This document shows positions 57,556 to 64,000 of a DNA stretch of 64,000 nt, in pieces. Both the position numbers and the translations under genes were made by a program. The stretch is from Pseudopithomyces maydicus (taxonomy: Eukaryota > Ascomycota > Dothideomycetes > Pleosporales > Didymosphaeriaceae): contig JANTUC010000012.1 of NCBI GenBank assembly GCA_026873275.1, positions 1,322,001 to 1,386,000 on the forward strand, given 5' to 3'. The notes beneath the pieces were generated by a model. The model saw nothing but the letters and a program-made list of their open reading frames with translations. It was not told where the DNA came from and did not search any database. Position 1 is the first letter of the stretch. The number at the start of each line of letters is the position of its first letter.

Positions 57556-58216
57556 CTATTTCGCCTTGCCCGAGGGGTATTTCTTCCATCCACGACCATG
57601 TCCCTTCTGCAAAGATGTCAGCAATCGATTTCCAGCGCCTCACCCACGCGCCACTAACCTGCTTCCATTCCTGGATCAAAGCCGGCATCTCCAACATGGC
57701 CTTCCTCCTCATCTCCAGCCTTCCCTTGAGCGTCCTCTCCCACAGCTTTCCCTTGACCTTCTGTCCCTCTCCCGTACCCTTGACCTGCAATCCCTTGTCT
57801 ATTCTTCGCTGCTCCTTCATCCCCGGCTTCTTGATCGTCCAAGGGAGAAGATCAACGACGTGGTGCTTCTGCGCGAGCTTGACGAGGTCCGCTTGTTGGC
57901 GGAGGCCGTATACGGGTCCGTACCAGCGGCCGGTGGTGTGGTTCTTGCGCGGGAGGAAAGGATTCGGGTACGGGAGGTTGGCCTGCGCTTCCGGGGGAAC
58001 ACTCCTGGGGATGTGAAATTCGCTGGTGGCAGGCTCTGCGAGGGTGGCTTCGGGAGCATTTGGCACGGCATTGGGTTCTGAGGGTGCGGTCGTAGAGGAG
58101 GTTTCTGCGATGGGCGCGGAGGCAGTATAGAGCGAGGGCGGGGGGTACTTTTCGAAGAAAGTTTTCAGGCGCGGGGGAAGCGACTCGGCGAGTCGGAGGT
58201 GTCGTTGTACGCTCAT
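57556..58216 (-). CDS. MRPL25: Mitochondrial large ribosomal subunit protein mL59
   Basis: Mitoribosomal 54S protein of fungal type. Exons 57659-58216 and 57556-57606 encode 202 aa. The N-terminus has the family phrase SLPPRLKTFFEKYPPPSLYT; later NPFLPRKNHTTGRWYGPVYG, LRQQADLVKLAQKHHVVDLL and LPWTIKKPG match the mL59 (Mrpl25) pattern, and the central basic helix GRLEMRRKAMLEMPALIQEW is typical. The small final exon (51 nt) yields KGHGRGWKKYPSGKAK, a typical basic tail; without the intron the frame would run on to a long unrelated end. It is divergent from PUP3, with 264 bp between starts. Confidence 0.88.
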
Positions 58217-58480
58217 TGTGCTGGTGTGTGGTGTGGGAATTGGGGATAGCGAGGATGTTCGAATTGATGGCGCGCGGAGGAAAATCGCGGTCACGTGTAG
58301 GTCTGGACGCTCGGACCAGGACGTGGAGCTCCGAGCCGCGTTAGCAACTGCTACCTACGAGCGTCACCTCCAGCTCCGCCATCGCCGCCGCTCGCCTCTT
58401 TTCAGCCCGTCCATAAGTTGTATACACTCGAAAGAGGATTATTCACCCCGTATCAAGCTTCTTCTCGCACATATCCAGCC
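58217..58480. promoter_or_regulatory. Bidirectional promoter mL59/PUP3
   Basis: A 264-bp spacer separating two divergent housekeeping starts. TCACGTGT, an E-box core, is at 58291-58298. Confidence 0.4.
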
Positions 58481-59252
58481 ATGGTAAGCTTCAACATGGT
58501 CATTAGTGGGATAAACACAGCTAACAGTGACAGTCTTCGCCGTTCTCGATAAGTACGATCGCCCCATGGTCTTATTTAACTACAGATTCCTAATTCTAAG
58601 GTAGACGGCGGTGCCTGCGTTGCCATGGTGGGCAAAGACTGTGTCGCCATCGCCTGCGATCTCCGCCTCGGCATGCAAGCCCTCACCGTTTCCAACAACT
58701 TCCCCAAGATCTTCCAGTATGGCGACGTCTTCCTGGGCCTCACAGGTCTTGCCACCGACGTCTCCACTGTCTCCGACCTTTTCCGCTACAAAGTCAACAT
58801 GTACCGCCTACGCGAGGAGCGCAACATCAGCCCACAGACAATGGCCAACCTCGTCAGTTCGAGTCTGTACGAACGGCGGTTCGGACCCTACTTCGTCAGC
58901 CCCGTGATTGCGGGAATCAACCAGACCACGGGAAAGCCGTTCATCTGCGGATTCGACAGTATTGGGTGCATTGATTTCGCGAAGGACTTCATTGTGAGCG
59001 GAACAGCAAGTGATCAGCTGTTTGGTACTTGCGAGGGGCTGTGGGAGCCGGACTTGGTACGCCTGGAAATACCCAAGCTAAGATGAAATGGACTAACGGT
59101 TTTGCTAGGGACCCGAGGACCTCTTCGAGACGTGCTCGCAAGCGCTGCTCAACGCCGTCGATCGAGATGCGCTATCAGGCTGGGGAGCACACGTCTACAT
59201 CATCGAGAAGGACAAGGTCACCAAGCGGTTATTGAAGGGCAGGCAAGATTGA
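58481..59252 (+). CDS. PUP3: 20S proteasome subunit beta-3 (Pup3)
   Basis: Non-catalytic beta-ring subunit of the 20S proteasome, 205 aa. Exons 58481-58483 (ATG only), 58534-58552 (19 nt), 58605-59056 and 59109-59252. The joined start is MSSPFSINGGACVAMVGKDC, continuing with VAIACDLRLGMQALTVSNNF, LGLTGLATDVSTVSDLFRYK, SSSLYERRFGPYFVSPVIAG and FIVSGTASDQLFGTCEG, all close to yeast Pup3. The end reads ALSGWGAHVYIIEKDKVTKR. The ATG-only first exon and the 19-nt second exon are deduced because only these splices link the conserved start to the core in frame. Confidence 0.92.
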
Positions 59253-59852
59253 GGTGGTGCACGGTACGCGATGGTGCAACATACGAGCAATCAATGGTTC
59301 GGGAATCATAAGCGTTATGAACGGCACGATCAGCAGCCTATGGCGCCTCATATGAGACGAGACGTCCATCATGATATGGCATATGCATAACTTAGACGAA
59401 TGACCTCTTTGGGGTATGTGATAGCTAAAATAAGCTGCAAGCATATCCAAATCAGTCAACACCCCCTGCTTTACCAAAAGTGTGAAATGACAATATTTGC
59501 TACGTCAGCTGGGCTTGTTAAAACAATCCGAATCAACACGCGTGATATTCATTGAACATACCGACCTTAGAGTGAACTCATACGTCCAAGGGTGAGTGGG
59601 GCGAACTGCAATGGCGGGGCCCAATGCGCCCCAGCTTTGGACTAGATCTATCACGTGACTAGGTGTTAGCCTGCAGGCACGCTAGCTTAGGACTTCCAAG
59701 GTTGTCTCGCGACCTCGACGATCTTCTAAACACCACTTCTAATTACCATTCTGTTTCTGCAAGGTATTTGCTCGGCCTATACGTAGCATTTTGAAACGCC
59801 ACACACACATACACACACACACATTCGAGCAATCCAGCGTTCTCACCAGAGG
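59253..59852. promoter_or_regulatory. PUP3 3' region and PRP28 promoter
   Basis: A 600-bp spacer. ATCACGTGAC lies at 59650-59659 and a (CA)n tract at about 59799-59823, just before the PRP28 start. Confidence 0.45.
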
Positions 59853-62146
59853 ATGGCTACTATTGCTGGACCTCGCGCACCTCCACCTCCACGCGACCCG
59901 CCGCCGCCACCTCCTCCAGAAGATGTCCCTCCGCCGCCACCTCCTACAGAGAATATTCCTCCGCCGCCACCTCCCCTGGACGATGTACCGCCTCCACCTC
60001 CACCCGAGGAAGATCTAGGACCAAATCTAGCCCAACCGAAGAAAAAGAAGGGCTTCGCATCGTTGAACAAGAAGCAACCACCTAGCATCGATGACATACT
60101 GAAGGCGAAGAGGGAGAAGGAAGCAGCGGCTGCAAAGCCAAAGTTTCTTTCAAAGGCCGAGCGGGAGCGCATTGCACTTGAGAAGCGACAGAAGGAGGTG
60201 GAAGAGGCGCGCAAGAGACAAGCCACCGACTCATTTCAGGTCACAAATGGGTCCAGAAATGCGGGATCAGTGCCTACGGGCCCTCGAGCTATGCGCGCCG
60301 AGCCGCCAACTGGGCCTGCATCTATGCGACAGAAGAACGACATGGCGCCTCCAGTACCCAAGGCGAGCGGTAAAGGTGGAGGAAAAAGATTGCCACCAGA
60401 AGACGCAGAGGCGCATATGATCAGAGAAAGATATATGGGCGCGGAGATCAATCAATCCACATTTTCGGCGAAGAAGAAGCGGAGACGCACTACGGAGAAG
60501 AAGTTCAACTTCGAGTGGAACGATGAAGAGGATACTAGCCCGGATTACAACCCTATATACGCCCAGCGCGCTGAGGCAAGCTTCTTCGGTCGCGGTCAGC
60601 TCGGTGGATTCGCTAAGGAGGTGGACCGCGAGGACGGCATCGACGTAGCCACGAAGAAGTACATTGAAGCTATTATTGAGCGCGACCCCGAGAATGGCAG
60701 GCAGCGTGCGGAGCAAATACTAGAGATGGAGCGCCAGCGGAACAAAGCACCTCATGCACAACTGGATAAACACTGGAGCGAGAAGAAGCTTGAGCACATG
60801 CGTGAGCGTGATTGGCGCATCTTCAAGGAGGACTTCGATATCGCTACGAAAGGAGGATCTATTCCTAATCCTATGCGCAACTGGCCAGAGTCTGGTCTAC
60901 CCGATAATATTCTCCGGATTGTCGACCAAGTGGGCTACGCTGAACCGTCGCCTATTCAGCGTGCTTCCATACCTATCGCCCTGCAGTCGCGCGATTTGAT
61001 CGGTGTTGCGCAAACCGGTTCCGGTAAAACAGCTGCCTTCATCTTGCCGTTGTTGGTCTACATCTCACGACTTCCACGACTTAATGCTATGAATAGAAAT
61101 GACGGACCTTACGCTTTGGTGCTTGCACCAACTCGTGAGTTGGCGCAGCAGATTGAAGTAGAAGCAAGAAAGTTCGCCTCGCCATTGGGTTTCAACACGG
61201 CCGTCATTGTCGGTGGACACGCCATCGAGGAACAAGCCTTCCAGCTCCGCGACGGTGCCGAAATCATTATCGCCACCCCAGGTCGTCTCCTCGACTGTAT
61301 CGAGCGTCGTGTCCTTGTCTTGAGTCAATGTTGCTACGTCATCATGGACGAGGCTGATCGCATGATCGATATGGGTTTTGAAGAGCCTGTTCAGAAGATT
61401 CTAGACGCCCTCCCAGTCAACAACGAGAAGCCGGACACCGAGGATGCGGAGGACTCACGTCTCATGTCCACACACAATTACCGCCAAACTATGATGTACA
61501 CGGCTACCATGCCTACAGCCGTCGAGCGCATAGCACGGAAGTACCTGCGCCGCCCAGCGATCGTGACAATCGGAAAACAGGGCGAGGCTGTAGATACAGT
61601 GGAGCAGCGCGCAGAGTTCGTACCAGGAGAAGACAAGAGGAAGAAGAGACTGCAAGAGATCCTCAACTCTGGAGAATTCCAGCCCCCATGATCGTCTTCG
61701 TCAACATCAAGCGCAACTGCGACGCTGTCGCCCGAGACATCAAGCACATGGGCTTCAGCTCCGTCACGCTGCACGGCTCCAAGACACAAGAGCAGCGTGA
61801 GGCCGCGCTCCAGTCCCTCCGCGACGGCCGCACACAAGTCCTCGTTGCCACCGATCTCGCGGGTCGTGGTATCGACGTTCCGGACGTCAGTCTGGTCGTC
61901 AACTTCAACATGGCGAACAACATCGAGGCCTACACCCATCGTATCGGTCGTACGGGTCGTGCGGGTAAGACTGGTGTGGCCATCACGTTCTGGGATAACG
62001 GCGATGCCGACGTGCTGTATGATCTCAAGCAGATGCTGGCGAACAGCGAGAAGAGTAAGGTTCCTGAGGATCTAAGGAAGCATGAGGCGGCGCAGCAGAA
62101 AGGTGGCAGGGGAAAGAAGCCTGAAGGAAAGGGTTTGCTTGGGTGA
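59853..62146 (+). CDS. PRP28: DEAD-box pre-mRNA splicing helicase Prp28, frame break
   Basis: U5 snRNP RNA helicase that helps swap U1 for U6 at the 5' splice site. About 764 aa. The N-terminus has proline blocks repeated with acidic spacers (PPPPPPEDVPPPPPPTENIP), then a charged region (KAKREKEAAAAKPKFLSKAE). The helicase core shows SPIQRASIPIALQSRDLIGV (Q motif), AQTGSGKT (I), APTRELAQQ (Ia), IATPGRLLD (Ib), MDEADRMIDMGF (II), YTATMP (III, TAT as in Prp28), TDLAGRGIDVPDV (V) and HRIGRTGRAGKTG (VI). The frame breaks in the C5 run 61683-61687; one more C gives FQPPMIVFVNIKRNC and joins both RecA domains. Gene essentiality makes a sequence error likely. Confidence 0.93.
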
Positions 62147-62425
62147 GTTGAGAGATGTGCGTGTGCGAGCGGGGAGGCGCAGTATTAATCGTGCATCGAA
62201 GCAGTGTATCTGGAAGAGGACCGACACAGCAAAGCGCTGGGAAGCGCAAGGATTCTATATTTGCATAGGGCTAGTGTGGCACCTTTCGTGCGTACATGCG
62301 TGTACGATAGAGGGATACTTCCGCCGCCAGAATATACCCATCAGGACGCTTGGAGTAAACCAAGCAACTCACTGGCTACCGAATGATTGAATCATAGCAG
62401 AATTAATGTCCCCGTTTATATATAT
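62147..62425. other. Convergent spacer downstream of PRP28
   Basis: About 280 bp between converging genes; both 3' regions. Nothing else is seen. Confidence 0.3.
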
Positions 62426-63414
62426 TTACGTGCACGAAATCCTCCAACTAAACATAAATCCCACCTCATCCCCACTCACCACCTTCCTCGCAAACCCACC
62501 AGGCACACACTCATACCAACAACCCCACCTCCACCAACACCTCCTCCTCCATATCACTCCTCTCACATCATTTATGCGTAATAGTAGTCCGGAACCCTCT
62601 GCACATACCAACAATACGACCACGCACAGCGATACACCCCCTCGCCACCCCCTCCCCACCACGCAGCACAATGCGAAAATAACCACGCACAGTGCCAAAA
62701 CAGCGCCGAGCGCAATGAAAGATGCTGGAAAAGTAGGGCTGGAAGGAGTGCCAGGTTTGGCATAGGAAGGTGCAGGTGGAGCAGGGGCAGGGGCTGAGGC
62801 AGGGGCAGGGAGGGGTGGTGGTGATGGCAGGGTTGCTGAGGTTGGGTTTGGGGAGGGCGTGCTCGGGGGCGGTGCGGTAGGAGGATATGGAGGAGGAGGT
62901 GGTGGTGGTGGTGGACCAGGAGGAGGAGGAGGAGAGGTAGGCGGAGTCCTGGGGCGGAGTTAGTATGTGTGTTTGAGGGGTTGTCTTGGTTTCTTATGGA
63001 TTTAAACGGGTGTGTTCTTGCGTTAAAGTTGGAGCATGTAGGGATAGGGAATGCACGGCGCGTACTTAGAGTACAGAAGTAGCCAACTTACCTCGTCGGA
63101 ATCGTAAGATGAGTCATCGTCCGTGATATAGAACGAATCGTCGTCAGATTTGGAGAACTCGGAGTCAGAATTGTAGACGTGGATGGAGTGGTTGGTTTCG
63201 TCCTCGCTGACCCGCTGAATGTGTTAGTAGGTAGGTATAGATGAGAAAATGGGGATGGCAGACTTACGTTGACGGCAACGTAGGAAGACTCGGAGTTGGA
63301 ATTGGAGGAGCGGGAGGAGTGTGAGGATCGAGTGGAAGCATGGTTGGTTATTCGCTTTTTTGAGGGCGTCTTGGATGAGCGCATTTTGGATGCAGGCACC
63401 TTGGAAGAGAGCAT
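62426..63414 (-). CDS. Ser-rich/polyproline single-pass membrane protein, unknown, reading frame not fully resolved
   Basis: Exons 63268-63414, 63092-63214 and 62426-62948. The first exon is Ser/Lys-rich (RSSHSSRSSNSNSESSYVAV); the second is acidic (KSDDDSFYITDDDSSYDSDE). The third, in the frame that keeps good sense, has long proline stretches (SPPPPPGPPPPPPPPPYPPT), Ala/Pro repeats (LPAPASAPAPAPPAPSYAKP) and a hydrophobic segment (FIALGAVLALCVVIFALCCV) followed by Arg, a single membrane span. Splice sites are good, but the third exon is out of phase (remainder one). This fits two missing bases or one extra. It might be a cell-wall or surface-associated protein; no family is recognised. Confidence 0.5.
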
Positions 63415-64000
63415 TTTGAATGAATATTCGGTATCGCGTATGTCCGTCTCCGATGGTATGTGAAGTTTGATAGGATGCAAGGTAAAAAGCGAAAAGAAGA
63501 CTATTAAGAAATAAATGGTTAAGCCGCATTTGGGGGTAATATGTGTTGTTGAGGGCTTAAGTGCGAATAATGGTACTAGTGGACCTTAGGATGGATGTTG
63601 AGCGCCTGTCCAGGACGCCAACCTTGGTTGCAAAGTTCCCCGTTATAGTGGTTCGTGGCTTGGATAATTTCTTTCCGCAGCAATTATACTATGAACTGGT
63701 TTTTATTTTAATAGTAATAGTATTACAAAACTAACGCATCTGTAATATATACACTGTATAGCCGTAACCACCGTTATAGAATCCGTTGCTTGGAGGCCGA
63801 CCGTAGTTGTATTAATATGATATTTCAGTAAGCTCAGAATTCTATATAGATTCAGAAAAACGACTCAGTGACTTTCTTGCTTTTCTCTGTTCTATATTTA
63901 TACTGTAGAACATAGTAGTAGAGATACACAACATCTTCTTCAAAATTAGATCTGAGTACAGGCGGTGAACAGGGTGATGTTAATTAAGCCTTGGCTTCGG
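63415..64000. other. A/T-rich window end
   Basis: About 590 bp, A/T-rich after 63660. It includes the promoter of the membrane-protein gene and then plain sequence with no coding signal. Confidence 0.35.

Overview
This is a stretch of a filamentous ascomycete (Pezizomycotina) nuclear genome, most likely a Dothideomycete and probably of Pleosporales type. The placement is inference. It rests on many short GT-AG introns (about 41-200 nt), strong C/G wobble bias in core genes, and fungal families such as Zn(II)2Cys6 regulator, HET domain, DHA2 transporter, CYP51, LYAR, Prp28 and mL59. No tRNA, rRNA, CRISPR array or intact transposon was seen.

Layout. 0-5 kb: glycogen debranching enzyme. 5-9.1 kb: a gene-free block between convergent genes, holding a decayed array of a 28-30 bp motif (6.58-8.58 kb). 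9.2-15.5 kb: Chk2/Cds1 kinase, ATG10 and CYP51. 16.9-28.9 kb: LYAR zinc-finger protein, ERV-type sulfhydryl oxidase, branched-chain aminotransferase, a Nep/SENP8-like protease, a BTB-like protein, a GNAT enzyme and a two-helix membrane protein. 30-38 kb: zinc-cluster regulator, ARPC1 and mS41 (divergent pair), DHA2 transporter. 39-42.5 kb: a long protein with a helical N-terminus, disordered middle and C-terminal coiled coil, which I propose as a Red1/SYCP2-like meiotic axis candidate. 43.8-54.9 kb: an A/T-richer accessory stretch with a HET protein, a GGCT-like protein, two F-box/2EXR-like proteins, a P450 and a second GNAT enzyme. 56-63.4 kb: a Gln-rich hypothetical, mL59 and the proteasome subunit PUP3 (divergent pair), Prp28, and a Ser/Pro-rich single-pass membrane protein.

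The strongest structural signal is that many otherwise well-preserved genes contain one or more frame breaks, nearly all in short mononucleotide runs that look one base (or two) too short. Essential genes (GDB1, PRP28, CHK2, LYAR) are among them, so sequencing or assembly contraction of homopolymers is much likelier than pseudogenes. For each multi-exon model, exon sums plus the inferred missing bases give a whole number of codons.

The most novel non-coding object is the 6.58-8.58 kb array. It has twelve copies of a CACTGCAATCTTTAGC...GGCGAGGAG motif, ten forward and two reverse, with outermost copies forming a perfect 17-bp inverted pair. Longer units of roughly 110-150 bp are partly shared and differ mostly by transitions. 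No gene cluster or operon-like system is evident; most genes are independent housekeeping functions.
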